A DNA stretch of 64,000 nt, from assembly GCA_022825505.1 (NCBI GenBank), contig JAJDWR010000016.1, forward strand, positions 110,838 through 174,837, read 5' to 3'. Below the pieces are notes generated by a model. The model saw nothing but the letters and a program-made list of their open reading frames with translations, ran no database searches and was not told the origin of the DNA. A program made the position numbers and the translations under genes. Shown here piece by piece: positions 8,606 through 17,215 of the stretch. This DNA comes from Gammaproteobacteria bacterium (GTDB lineage: Bacteria > Pseudomonadota > Gammaproteobacteria > Steroidobacterales > Rariloculaceae). The first letter of the stretch is position 1, and the number at the start of each line of letters is the position of its first letter.

Positions 8606-9513
8606 TCCGAGCGCTTCCCCTGGCGACATTACTCGTGCCGGGTCTGCTCGCATGCCAGACAATCGACATGCCAGCCAACGAAATACTGCCTGCGCCCTCT
8701 CCGGATTTCTTCGCCTACAGCGGCGCCGGGCTGCAGGGCTTCGAGCCGGTCCGCACCGAGGAAGGCGTTCAACACGTGATCTACGAGAGCCCGATGCGCG
8801 GCTTCGTCACGGCGTACCTCATCGAACCCGCGAGCGACAGCCCGCTGCCCGCGGCGATTTACCTTCACCCGTCCGGCAGCGGCAGTACGACACAGATCGA
8901 TGAAGCGCGTCAACTGGCGGGCCAGGGATACGTCGTCATGCTGGTCGACTCGCCGAAGGTTCGCCCCGACGCCTGGCGAATCAGCGAAGATCATGCCATC
9001 CCGAATCACAACCGGGACATTTATCGCCAGCAGGTCATCGACGTGCGCCGCGGAATCGACCTGCTTGCGCAGCAGCCGTATGTCGATGCGACGGACCTCA
9101 GCATCATCGGCAAGAACCTCGGCGGCGGATTCGCGGGCATACTGAGCGGTGTCGAAGACCGCGTCGGCACGTTCGTGATTCAGGCTGCGATTCCGGAGCT
9201 GGGAAAATTCTGGCCGAACATGGCCCATCCGACGGCGGACGCCGTTCGCGAACAGGTCGGGCAGGAACGCCTGGAAGAATACGCTCTGGAAACCGCGGTC
9301 ACCGATGCGCTGAACTACGTGGACCTGCGCGCGGACAAGCGCGTGCTCTACCAGTGGGGCGAACACGACGACTGGTTGACGCCGGAACAGGCGCACGAAA
9401 TGGTCACTCGAACGACCGGCGAGGTGACGAGCATCTGGTACGAGGAGGGCCACGACTTGATGTCACCGGACGTCGTCCGTGACTATGTTCGCTGGTTGAC
9501 GCAGGACGATTAG
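8596..9513 (+). CDS. Alpha/beta-hydrolase-fold lipoprotein, nucleophile replaced
   Basis: 305 aa. The N-terminus has a lipobox (GLLAC, Cys20), so it should be a lipoprotein. The remainder is an alpha/beta-hydrolase of the dienelactone/BAAT type: YLHPSGSG oxyanion region, then the nucleophile elbow G-K-N174-L-G-G, then GEHDDWLTP (acid) and EEGHDLMS (His). The elbow should read GxSxG, but the Ser position is Asn. The protein may therefore be non-hydrolytic or use other chemistry. The first 10 bases overlap the dioxygenase gene. It may act on a substrate or product of ring cleavage; this is inference from context. Confidence 0.8.
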   Translation: MAVIRALPLATLLVPGLLACQTIDMPANEILPAPSPDFFAYSGAGLQGFEPVRTEEGVQHVIYESPMRGFVTAYLIEPASDSPLPAAIYLHPSGSGSTTQIDEARQLAGQGYVVMLVDSPKVRPDAWRISEDHAIPNHNRDIYRQQVIDVRRGIDLLAQQPYVDATDLSIIGKNLGGGFAGILSGVEDRVGTFVIQAAIPELGKFWPNMAHPTADAVREQVGQERLEEYALETAVTDALNYVDLRADKRVLYQWGEHDDWLTPEQAHEMVTRTTGEVTSIWYEEGHDLMSPDVVRDYVRWLTQDD

Positions 9514-9563
9514 TCCGGCCCGCTCGGCAGCGCCTCTCGGCAGCAACCCTTATGCTACCTTGG

Positions 9564-9579
9564 CTATCGAGTGGTACAA
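9564..9579 (+). promoter_or_regulatory. Weak copy of the shared TCTATC motif
   Basis: CTATCGAGTGGTACAA lies upstream of the intradiol dioxygenase start at 9612. It resembles the reverse complement of the sequence at 16272-16288 over CTATCGA-TG. The internal TACAAT could also serve as a -10 hexamer. This is the weakest of five related sites. Confidence 0.3.
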
Positions 9580-9611
9580 TTATCTCTTAACATGCACTCG
9601 CGGAGTGAAGG

Positions 9612-10418
9612 ATGAAGAAAATGACTCGCCGGAAAGTGGTGCAGACCGGTGCGCTGGCGGGCATTGGCCTGGTCGGCAAGAGCCTCGGGCAGACATTGCG
9701 GCCCGAACAGGACGAGTTGCAGGGCGTCGATTCGATCATCGTGCCTCAGCCGGTCGACCCCATCTCGGGCATCACGTGCGGATTGACGCCCGAGACCATC
9801 GACGGGCCCTACTACTTCCACGGCGCGGAAATGCGCAGCAGGATCAGCGAAGGCAAGGAAGGCCTGCCCTTGCGGCTTGGTATCCAGGTCGTCGATGTCA
9901 CCTGGGCGAGCGCGCCGCCGAATCTCTGTTTCCCGATTCAGAATGCCATCGTCGATATCTGGCATGCCGATGCGCTGGGCATTTACTCGAATTCCACGCT
10001 CGATGCACAGGGCGTCGATACGGCGGGACAGACCTGGTGCCGCGGCGCGCAGGCGACCGACGAGAGCGGCTATTGCGAATTCGAGACGATTCTGCCCGGC
10101 TGGTATCTCGAGGAAGGCGGGCCGCCGTGGCGACCGATCTTCGCACGAACGATTCACATCCACGCGAAGGTTTATTTCCGCAACAAGGTCGTCACCACTC
10201 AAATCTACTTTCCCGACGCCTTCATCGAGTCGGTCTACGCGCAGGCCCTCCCGTACAGGGAGACGCCGACGCGCACCAGCCGCGTGACCGGGGAAGTCCA
10301 TAGCATCGATCCCAACGAAGCCGACTGGGTGTACGGGCAGGGTGGCCCGATGACGGAACCCGAGCGCGACGGCGACGGCTACTATGCCAGGGCCGTCGTC
10401 GGGACAATGAACGCCTGA
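9612..10418 (+). CDS. Tat-exported intradiol ring-cleavage dioxygenase
   Basis: 268 aa. Member of the intradiol dioxygenase family (Fe(III), cleavage between the two hydroxyls). The four expected iron ligands can be placed: Tyr125 (GIYS), Tyr165 (PGWY), His182 and His184 (IHIHAKV). The N-terminus carries a twin-arginine signal (TRRKVVQTG), so the enzyme should be folded and exported to the periplasm, unlike the cytoplasmic catechol and protocatechuate enzymes. It follows the hydrolase gene by 98 bases with its own upstream AT-rich stretch. Having both an extradiol and an intradiol enzyme within 3 kb is notable. Substrate unknown. Confidence 0.9.
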   Translation: MKKMTRRKVVQTGALAGIGLVGKSLGQTLRPEQDELQGVDSIIVPQPVDPISGITCGLTPETIDGPYYFHGAEMRSRISEGKEGLPLRLGIQVVDVTWASAPPNLCFPIQNAIVDIWHADALGIYSNSTLDAQGVDTAGQTWCRGAQATDESGYCEFETILPGWYLEEGGPPWRPIFARTIHIHAKVYFRNKVVTTQIYFPDAFIESVYAQALPYRETPTRTSRVTGEVHSIDPNEADWVYGQGGPMTEPERDGDGYYARAVVGTMNA

Positions 10419-10514
10419 TTCGGAACATCCCCCGGCCCAGACTCGTATGGAAATACCCGTTTCCCTTCGCGTCTGCGCGCCGGTTGCCGGAGCAAAAACT
10501 CCTGGAGGAATATC

Positions 10515-11459
10515 ATGCTGAATACGTGTCTCGTCGGCGAAGGCGGACAGGGCGAAGCCTACATGAAGGCGATAGGGCCGCTGTCCGACATAGCGGTCAC
10601 GGCCATCGTCGGCGGTAATGAGGGCGATACGAATGCCTTTGCGGAGCGCTGGAACATCCCGTACGCATCCACGAACCTCAAGGAAGCGCTGCGCCGCGAC
10701 GATGTCGATGCCGCGATCATCGCCTCGCCAACCGGCCTGCACGCCGAGCACGCCCGGCTCGCGATCTCCCGCAACAAGCATGTGTTGCTGGAAATCCCCA
10801 TGGCGGACAATCTCGCCGACTGCGAGGAGATTGCCGCGTTGGCGGAAAGCTCGCCGCTGGTGTGCATGGTGGCGCACACGCGCCGGTTCCAGCCCATGTT
10901 TCGCCATGTCAAGCACAGGGTCGACAGCGGTGATCTGGATATCCACCACATGGTGTTCCAGACCTATTTCTTCCGGCGCACGAACCTGAACCGCGACGGC
11001 AACCCGCGCACGTGGGTCGACAGCCTGCTCTGGCATCACGCCTGCCACAGCGTCGACACCGCCAAGTGGCTGTTCGGCGCCGAGGGAATGCAGTGCTGGG
11101 CGCAGGCCGGGCCGGACCATCCGGAACTCGGCATTCCAATGGACATCACTGTCGGCATGAAGACGGGGCGCGGCCAGCTCGTCACCGGCGCCCTGTCATT
11201 CAACAATCACGGCAAGATACAGGTCAGTACCCGCTTCATCGGCGAACAGGACACCCTCGTCGTGATTTCCAATGAAGTCAGACTCGTGGATCACGAGGGC
11301 AACGAGCTGGTCAAGGACAAGTTCGGCTCCGGACTGGCCGAGCAGGTTCAGGAATTCGTTTCCGCTGTCGCGGAGCAACGGGAACCGGAGGCCAGTTTCG
11401 CCGACTGCCTGCAAACCATGCGTTTGCTCGCCAGGTTGCAGGATTCCATCGGCGCATAG
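10515..11459 (+). CDS. ligC: Gfo/Idh/MocA oxidoreductase, LigC-like semialdehyde dehydrogenase
   Basis: 314 aa, the length of LigC, the 4-carboxy-2-hydroxymuconate-6-semialdehyde dehydrogenase of the protocatechuate 4,5-cleavage pathway. As I recall that protein, the match runs through its length: ASPTGLHAEHA, EIPMADN replacing the usual EKP of the superfamily, CMVAHTRRFQP, QTYFFRR, LLWHHACHSVD and HPELGIPMD. The N-terminal Rossmann fold begins at LVGEGGQGE. A TGGAGGA Shine-Dalgarno precedes the ATG. It would oxidise the product of an extradiol dioxygenase such as that at 7511. No other member of the superfamily fits as well, but the exact substrate is inferred. Confidence 0.8.
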   Translation: MLNTCLVGEGGQGEAYMKAIGPLSDIAVTAIVGGNEGDTNAFAERWNIPYASTNLKEALRRDDVDAAIIASPTGLHAEHARLAISRNKHVLLEIPMADNLADCEEIAALAESSPLVCMVAHTRRFQPMFRHVKHRVDSGDLDIHHMVFQTYFFRRTNLNRDGNPRTWVDSLLWHHACHSVDTAKWLFGAEGMQCWAQAGPDHPELGIPMDITVGMKTGRGQLVTGALSFNNHGKIQVSTRFIGEQDTLVVISNEVRLVDHEGNELVKDKFGSGLAEQVQEFVSAVAEQREPEASFADCLQTMRLLARLQDSIGA

Positions 11460-11712
11460 GCGATTCCGTGCACAGTCATCGGGTCGCTTGCCCGGCTCGG
11501 CAAGGCTAGCCAGGAGTCGTGATATCTCCATTTGCCGTTGAAGGGCTTGTTCGCGCAGTCGCTGCGCCAGCGCGGCCATTGCGGCGGGCGCGGGCACCGT
11601 ATGACTTTACTGCAACAGGGCTTGAAATTCCTGTCACCCGTCCACGAGCAGTCTCCAATTCCGTCTATATTGGAACTGGTTGCACGAAACCAACAGTTGC
11701 CAGGAGATTCGG

Positions 11713-12954
11713 ATGCCCGCTCGAGACCCGTCTATTCACGGCGTTTGCCTTGTATTGCTGTCGCTGTTTGCCCTATCGGCGCCCGCGCACCATTCGCGCA
11801 CCGGATTCGATGCGGCCAACCCGATTCGGCTCACCGGCACGGTGACCGAGTTTCGCTGGGCCAACCCTCACGTACTTCTTCGAATCGAGCTCGACAGCGG
11901 CGAGGACTGGCTTCTCGAGGCGCACTCGGTCCAGGGCGTTGCCAGCTACGGCTGGCAACCCGACACGTTTCAGATAGGCGATGAAATTTCCGTTGGCGCC
12001 AATCCCGACAGGAATCCGGACAACCGGTACGCCCTGTTGCTATGGGTTCTGACGGCGGACGGCCAAGCGCTGAACGGCATGCCCGGCAGCGTGATTCCAC
12101 AGGAGTACGCCGCCGGGGAGACGCCGCAACCGGCGCGTGGCGGTCGCGAGGGCCGCCAGGACCTCTCCCACCTTACGCCGCCGTCCACGGATTTCAGCGG
12201 TAACTGGCTGGCCCTGGAAGCCCGTTTCGGAGGACCGCCGATAGCAGGCGCCGAGGGCGATCCCGGTGGCCCCGCCGCGGCCAGACGCGGAATGGGTATG
12301 GGCGCCGCGCCTCCCGGTGGGGCCGGAATGGGAGCTGCGCCCCCCGGTGCCGCAGGTATGGGGACCGCCCAGCCAAACAGGGCCGCTACGGGCGCCGCCC
12401 CACTCGTCGCTCAGGTCAGCAGCATGGTCCTGACCGAACTCGGTCTGGATCAGCGTGAAACTGTCCGCGATCCGAATGACCCCACCTACCATTGCATCGA
12501 GAGCCAATTCCCGAACTTCGTGACGACGCCGACCGGAGTCCGCATTGACCGCTACGAGGACCGTCTCGTCGTCCAGAAGGAGTCCACCAGCGTGGTCAAT
12601 ACCATCTGGCTGGACGAGTCCGCGATACCCGCGGATTACGTGCCCGGGCGGGCCGGGTTCGCGGTGGGCCGGTTCGAAGACGAGGCAACGCTGCTGTTCA
12701 GCATCGCGAACTTTGCGCCCGCCACCTGGGGGCTTGTACGGGGTGTCGATTCCAGCGCCGGGAAGGAAATTCACGGCCGCATGGAACTGGACGGGGACGG
12801 CAAGGCCATCGACATATCCTGGACGACCACCGATCCCGTTTACCTGGCGGAGCCATACGACGATTCAATCAGGTTGACGAAACAGCCGGACCGCGAATTC
12901 GTTACCGCGGACTGCGATCCTGAGTCCAGCGCTGCTTTCCTGGAATTCCAGTAG
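11713..12954 (+). CDS. DUF6152-type exported protein with Met/Gly/Pro repeats
   Basis: 413 aa, the longest family member here. The signal peptide ends SAPA, so the mature protein starts His26-His27-Ser; the NPH histidine is His53, mature position 28. Residues about 195-235 are a low-complexity linker with repeated GMGAAPP. The C-terminal domain is diverged: DGR is absent, but FAVGRFEDEATLLFS occupies the place of the WEGD block, and TTDPVYLAEPYDD and a terminal Cys segment are retained. The ATG at 11713 has AGGAG upstream. The gene precedes a TonB receptor by about 80 bases in the same orientation and may be cotranscribed. Confidence 0.88.
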   Translation: MPARDPSIHGVCLVLLSLFALSAPAHHSRTGFDAANPIRLTGTVTEFRWANPHVLLRIELDSGEDWLLEAHSVQGVASYGWQPDTFQIGDEISVGANPDRNPDNRYALLLWVLTADGQALNGMPGSVIPQEYAAGETPQPARGGREGRQDLSHLTPPSTDFSGNWLALEARFGGPPIAGAEGDPGGPAAARRGMGMGAAPPGGAGMGAAPPGAAGMGTAQPNRAATGAAPLVAQVSSMVLTELGLDQRETVRDPNDPTYHCIESQFPNFVTTPTGVRIDRYEDRLVVQKESTSVVNTIWLDESAIPADYVPGRAGFAVGRFEDEATLLFSIANFAPATWGLVRGVDSSAGKEIHGRMELDGDGKAIDISWTTTDPVYLAEPYDDSIRLTKQPDREFVTADCDPESSAAFLEFQ

Positions 12955-13036
12955 CCGCCGCTACAGGCCCGTATCCGGTTGAATCGACCGAAGGGCAAGT
13001 GTAGCCGACTCAAATGAACCACAGGGGGAGATTTTC

Positions 13037-16000
13037 ATGAAATGCCGATTGGCTGTTACTGGATCGATACCGACTTTCGACAGGAGAAACGCAGTGAAGA
13101 TGATTAATGCAAGAATTGTCGTGGCGGGCGCCGCGCTCGCGTTTGGCGTTGCGTTCGCGCAGGAAGCGGAAGACGGGCAGGCAGAGGGGGACGGCGCGTC
13201 CGAAGCGTCGACGCTGGAAGAGGTCGTCGTCACCGGTTCCCGTATCTTCGGCCAGGGGCAAACCGCTTCGCCGCTGGTGCAGGTCACCGCCGAGGATTTC
13301 TTCGAGAATCCCTCGGCGACCATTTCCGAATTTTTCGGCGACAACATCACGTCCAATAACGTGGTTTCGCTGGGAGTCGATGAAGGCAATACCAGCGGTC
13401 AGGCGGGCACCGGCAACCGCGCCGCCGGGGTGAGCCTGTGGAGCCTGGGAGAGGAAAACACGCTCACTCTGCTCAATGGCTCGCGCGTGATCCACTACGC
13501 CGCGCCGAACAGCGGCGGTTGGTACACGTCGGATATCAATTCGGTGCTGCCGGCCATTGCCATGGCCAGGGCCGACGTGCTGCTCGATGGCGGCGGCGCC
13601 ATCTACGGAACCGACGCCGTGGCCGGCGTAATCAACCTGGTGCCGAGGTATGGCTTCGAGGGCATTGAGTTTCGCATGCAGACGGACCTTTACCCGGACA
13701 GCCTGAGCGACACCGGATCCAACGCGATCGAAGGAATCTGGGGCACCGGGCTCGGAAATGGCATGGGCAGTTTCATTGCCGCGTTCGATCACCGCATCAC
13801 GCGGGAAATCGATGCGTTGGCTGTGGGCAGGAGCAACGCCGATTCCTTTCCGGAGTGGGACGGCAGCATGCTCTTGACGGACTATCAGGAAATGACCGGT
13901 AACACCAACGACGGCGCGGCCTATGAATCCATGACCCCTGCGATCGGCATGGGCATGAATGCCATCCCTGGCGAGACATTGGTCGATCCGCTTTGCGGTA
14001 CGGATATCGAAGGCGTGGACTACAACTATGAGGGCTTTCTCGTTCCCGACGACGATTCGTCCGTTCCCGGGACGGAGGGAACTTGTCACGGCTATGACTT
14101 TCCGCACACCACCGGCAGCGATACGAACCGTTCTTCGCTGTTCGCCGCGGTTCGCTGGGACTTTTCCAGCAGGGTTTCCGGCTCCCTCGATTTCGGCTAC
14201 AGCCGCCGTGAGAACTGGGACAACCAGCAAACCAGCTTCGATACCGGACGCGGACAGAATTTGAGTTCGGCCGCAATACCGAATTTCGTGGACGAAACCA
14301 TCACCGCCGACCATCCCGCCTGGCAGTACTACATGACACTCGACGACGATTGGCATCGGATCGGGCAGCCGACCGTCGGCATGTCGAGGGGAATGACTGT
14401 CACCACGCCGCCGCCTCCCCTCACCGTGGCCATCGGTCCCGGTATCGGGTTCAAGGAGCAGCAGCTCCAGGAGTCGGACACATATAACCTGCATGGCTCG
14501 CTCGACATCGATCTGAACGAGACCTTCGGTCTCCAGCTTGGCGCGACCTACGGCCGCAGTGCGGTGACACAAAATCGATACGATCTCGTGATCGATCGTT
14601 TCGAGAACGCGCTGGCGGGACTGGGCGGTCCGGGCTGCGATGCGGCCACAGGAATGCCGGGCGAAGGCTCATGCATGTTTTTCAATCCATTCCTCAGCGC
14701 ATTGCTGCCCAACGCGGATACGATCTTCGAAGGCGGTTCGCTGGCCAATTCCCCGGAACTCATCGACTACATCTATCCGGGAGACGCTCTGCAGCGAAAT
14801 TTCGAAACCGATTTGCTGGGTGTCAACGCGCTGCTCTCCATCGATACGGGTTGGGAATTGCCCGGCGGTGAAGTCCTGGCGGTGGTCGGCGCGGAGTACC
14901 GTCAGGAGTCCTCGGCGGTGGACTACAACGAATTCACCAAATCGGCCGACAGAAACATCACCTTTACGGCCACTTCCTCACCGCAGGTGCCCTACTCGGG
15001 AGACCAGACCATCGCTGCGGTGCTGATGGAAGCGGCGGTGCCGGTCCACGAAAATCTCTCCATGCAGTTGGCCGGACGCTACGATGATTACAGCACGGTG
15101 GGGGGAACCTTCAATCCGAAGGTGGGACTGACCTGGAATGTTTCGGACCGCGTGGCCTTGCGAACCTCGTATGGAACGTCCTTCCGTGCACCGACCCTTG
15201 CGCAAACCACCCCGACCCAGGGTCGCAGTTCCGTGCCGGAGATCCCCGGTGGGGGCCGCAGGGGCGGGCATGGCGTGACGTCCATCTTCCGTGCCGATTC
15301 GGAGCTCGGCCCGCAACAGGCGGCGCATCTCAGCGTTGGACTGGACGCGACGCTATTCCAGGACGTTGGGTCGCTCAACAGCCTGAATTGGTCAGCTTCT
15401 TACGTGAACATCGACTTTGAGGACCGGATCGACGTGTCGTCGGCGATCAACCGGAGCTGGGGAGGCAGCGCGGGCCTGAGTCCGTGCGCATTTTCCACGA
15501 CGAGCGCCACTGGCATGGCCGCATGGGGCGGGTTCTACCTTACCGAAGATGTGGACCTGGATGGCGTTCCGGACCCGGACGGCCAGCTTTGCTGGGACGG
15601 GAGCGATCCCGATGGCGACGGCATCATTGCCACGCGCGAGGAATTGAGCGCCGACTACCGTCTCTACACCAACCTGGCCACGACCAGAATGGAGGGCATC
15701 AATCTCGCCGTCACCTCCAACTGGGCCACGCCATTTGCGGCGTTGGCCGTAAGGGTCAATGCCACCCGAACCCTGAGTTTCCTCTTTCAGGACACGGTAG
15801 CGGAGCCAGTGTCGGAAGTCGTCGGCACGAACGGTATCGGCGGGGCTGCGAATATAGCCAACATCAGAGAGTGGAACGGGAACGTGCGCTTCAACTTGAA
15901 CTGGCGGGACAATACGTTCCTTCGCGGCCAAACGACTCGACTCACGTTGCGGGCCGATTCGGATATCCTGAACGCCGCCGATCTGGCCGACGGTATCGAG

Positions 16001-16180
16001 ACGGTCACGAGCGGTGGCGTGGTTACTGTGGACTTGCGCCATGAGTTCGCCTTCAGCGACGCGTATTCGCTGTCGTTGACGGTGCGCAACCTCAACGGCT
16101 CCGAACGCGAGCGTTCCGGCGCTCCGCTGGTCGGCGCCGGCGACCGCACATACCTGCTGCAATTCGCCTACACGCCCTGA
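13037..16180 (+). CDS. TonB-dependent outer-membrane receptor
   Basis: 1047 aa. The TonB-box region LEEVVVTGSRI (about 60-70) is followed by a plug domain (VLLDGGGAIYGTDAVAGVINLV) and a long beta-barrel with typical receptor motifs (KVGLTWNVSDRVALRTSYGTSFRAPT). A loop at about 835-865 is rich in Asp (DVDLDGVPDPDG, DPDGDGI) and resembles a calcium-binding thrombospondin-3 or EF-hand-like loop. The last residue is Pro rather than the usual aromatic. Start: ATG 13037 has a strong GGGGGAG; GTG 13094, behind AGGAG, would give a tidier signal peptide. It is paralogous to the receptor at 34180. It imports an unidentified large substrate. Confidence 0.92.
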   Translation: MKCRLAVTGSIPTFDRRNAVKMINARIVVAGAALAFGVAFAQEAEDGQAEGDGASEASTLEEVVVTGSRIFGQGQTASPLVQVTAEDFFENPSATISEFFGDNITSNNVVSLGVDEGNTSGQAGTGNRAAGVSLWSLGEENTLTLLNGSRVIHYAAPNSGGWYTSDINSVLPAIAMARADVLLDGGGAIYGTDAVAGVINLVPRYGFEGIEFRMQTDLYPDSLSDTGSNAIEGIWGTGLGNGMGSFIAAFDHRITREIDALAVGRSNADSFPEWDGSMLLTDYQEMTGNTNDGAAYESMTPAIGMGMNAIPGETLVDPLCGTDIEGVDYNYEGFLVPDDDSSVPGTEGTCHGYDFPHTTGSDTNRSSLFAAVRWDFSSRVSGSLDFGYSRRENWDNQQTSFDTGRGQNLSSAAIPNFVDETITADHPAWQYYMTLDDDWHRIGQPTVGMSRGMTVTTPPPPLTVAIGPGIGFKEQQLQESDTYNLHGSLDIDLNETFGLQLGATYGRSAVTQNRYDLVIDRFENALAGLGGPGCDAATGMPGEGSCMFFNPFLSALLPNADTIFEGGSLANSPELIDYIYPGDALQRNFETDLLGVNALLSIDTGWELPGGEVLAVVGAEYRQESSAVDYNEFTKSADRNITFTATSSPQVPYSGDQTIAAVLMEAAVPVHENLSMQLAGRYDDYSTVGGTFNPKVGLTWNVSDRVALRTSYGTSFRAPTLAQTTPTQGRSSVPEIPGGGRRGGHGVTSIFRADSELGPQQAAHLSVGLDATLFQDVGSLNSLNWSASYVNIDFEDRIDVSSAINRSWGGSAGLSPCAFSTTSATGMAAWGGFYLTEDVDLDGVPDPDGQLCWDGSDPDGDGIIATREELSADYRLYTNLATTRMEGINLAVTSNWATPFAALAVRVNATRTLSFLFQDTVAEPVSEVVGTNGIGGAANIANIREWNGNVRFNLNWRDNTFLRGQTTRLTLRADSDILNAADLADGIETVTSGGVVTVDLRHEFAFSDAYSLSLTVRNLNGSERERSGAPLVGAGDRTYLLQFAYTP

Positions 16181-16271
16181 GGGAGGGGCGGCGTCGGGGG
16201 TCGCTGATACATTCAGGCCGTTCTGTCGCTCCTGCAACAGGTCTTGCCCGGTCAGGCTGTCTATCGCATCG

Positions 16272-16288
16272 TTAAGTCATTCGATAGA
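16272..16288 (-). promoter_or_regulatory. Shared TCTATC motif upstream of alpha/beta hydrolase
   Basis: The reverse strand reads TCTATCGAATGACTTAA. The core GATTCTATCGA (reverse of 16281-16291) is identical over 11 bases to 21220-21230, upstream of the FAH-family gene. A facing TCTATCG at 16260-16266 makes a 7-base inverted repeat with CGATAGA at 16282-16288. It sits just before the start at 16298, suiting a repressor or activator site. Confidence 0.45.
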
Positions 16289-16297
16289 ATCAGGTCC

Positions 16298-17170
16298 ATG
16301 ACCACCAGCTACCGCAGCATCTGGACCTGGCTGCAGGGCGTCGCCTTCGAGCAGGGCTACGCCATGGCGGGCGATGTGCGCACCCGTTACCTGCGCAGCG
16401 GTTCGGATGAACTGCCGGGGTTGTTGCTGATTCACGGGTTCGGGAGCCACTGCGATGTGTGGATCAAGAACCTTGCGGCTCATGGCGAGCACTTCAACAC
16501 CTATGCCATCGATCTCATGGGCACCGGTTTCTCCGACAAGCCGGCGACGGACTATCACGCGCCGGTGCTGGCAAGGCACATGATCGACTTCATGGACGCA
16601 GTCGGGTTGGACAAGGCGTCGGTGGTCGGAACCAGCATGGGTTCGCGCGTCGTCGCCCGCTTTGCCGTGGACTATCCCGATCGGACCAGCACGTTGACGC
16701 TCGTGTCCCCCGCCGGGCTGTACTTCGAGAAGGAGCGCGCGGCACGCATTCTTCGAACGCACATCACCGAAGCCGACGAATCGACGTGGGAAGGCGCGGA
16801 AAAGGGGATCAGGGCGATCATTCGCGAGGACGAGATTTTCGACGACATCATCGCGGCCCGTCGCAATGTCTTCAGGCAACCGCTCATCCGCGAGCGTTAC
16901 AAGCACTTCGCGGTGCACCACCTGGAAGAGACTGCGCACCTGAGCTTCTGTTCCGAAGACGAGTATCGGTCGATCCGGGCGCCGACCCTGATCGCGAAGG
17001 GCGTCAAGGACGCCCTTACGAGTACGGCGCTGCCGAGGAAGCTCGGCGAACTGATACCGAATTCGGAACTGGAGTTCTTCGAGGGTTGCATCCATGCTCC
17101 ATACTTCGAAGACAGCGAGCGATTCAACGCGCGGCACCTCGAGTTTCTTCTCAAGAACGTATCTGCATGA
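16298..17170 (+). CDS. Alpha/beta hydrolase, C-C bond hydrolase-like
   Basis: 290 aa cytoplasmic alpha/beta hydrolase. The oxyanion motif is LIHGFGSH (about 44-51); the nucleophile is Ser113 in GTSMGSR; the late His lies in EGCIHAPYFED near the C-terminus. The layout resembles MhpC/BphD-type hydrolases that cleave meta-ring-fission products, though esterases and haloperoxidase-like proteins look alike. The start is placed at the ATG at 16298; a longer frame from 16244 would run through the putative operator. It is followed by the bicupin gene with a 45-base gap. Confidence 0.8.
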   Translation: MTTSYRSIWTWLQGVAFEQGYAMAGDVRTRYLRSGSDELPGLLLIHGFGSHCDVWIKNLAAHGEHFNTYAIDLMGTGFSDKPATDYHAPVLARHMIDFMDAVGLDKASVVGTSMGSRVVARFAVDYPDRTSTLTLVSPAGLYFEKERAARILRTHITEADESTWEGAEKGIRAIIREDEIFDDIIAARRNVFRQPLIRERYKHFAVHHLEETAHLSFCSEDEYRSIRAPTLIAKGVKDALTSTALPRKLGELIPNSELEFFEGCIHAPYFEDSERFNARHLEFLLKNVSA

Positions 17171-17215
17171 GCCTGGCCAGTAGCGGGCCTGCGGCCACCG
17201 GTATGGAAATATCAG

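Noticed and set aside
9564..11120. 518-codon minus-strand frame
   Set aside because: Antisense to the intradiol dioxygenase and LigC-like genes, with no recognisable domain.
11196..11597. 133-codon minus-strand frame with a helical N-terminus
   Set aside because: Mostly antisense to the LigC-like gene; the coil-like start alone is insufficient.
13010..14572. Long 520-codon frame antisense to the TonB receptor
   Set aside because: It lies wholly opposite a clear receptor gene, and its low-complexity Arg/His/Gly composition is typical of an antisense shadow in high-GC DNA.
16181..16260. Terminator after the first TonB receptor
   Set aside because: The region is GC-rich but I cannot form a convincing stem followed by a T-run.
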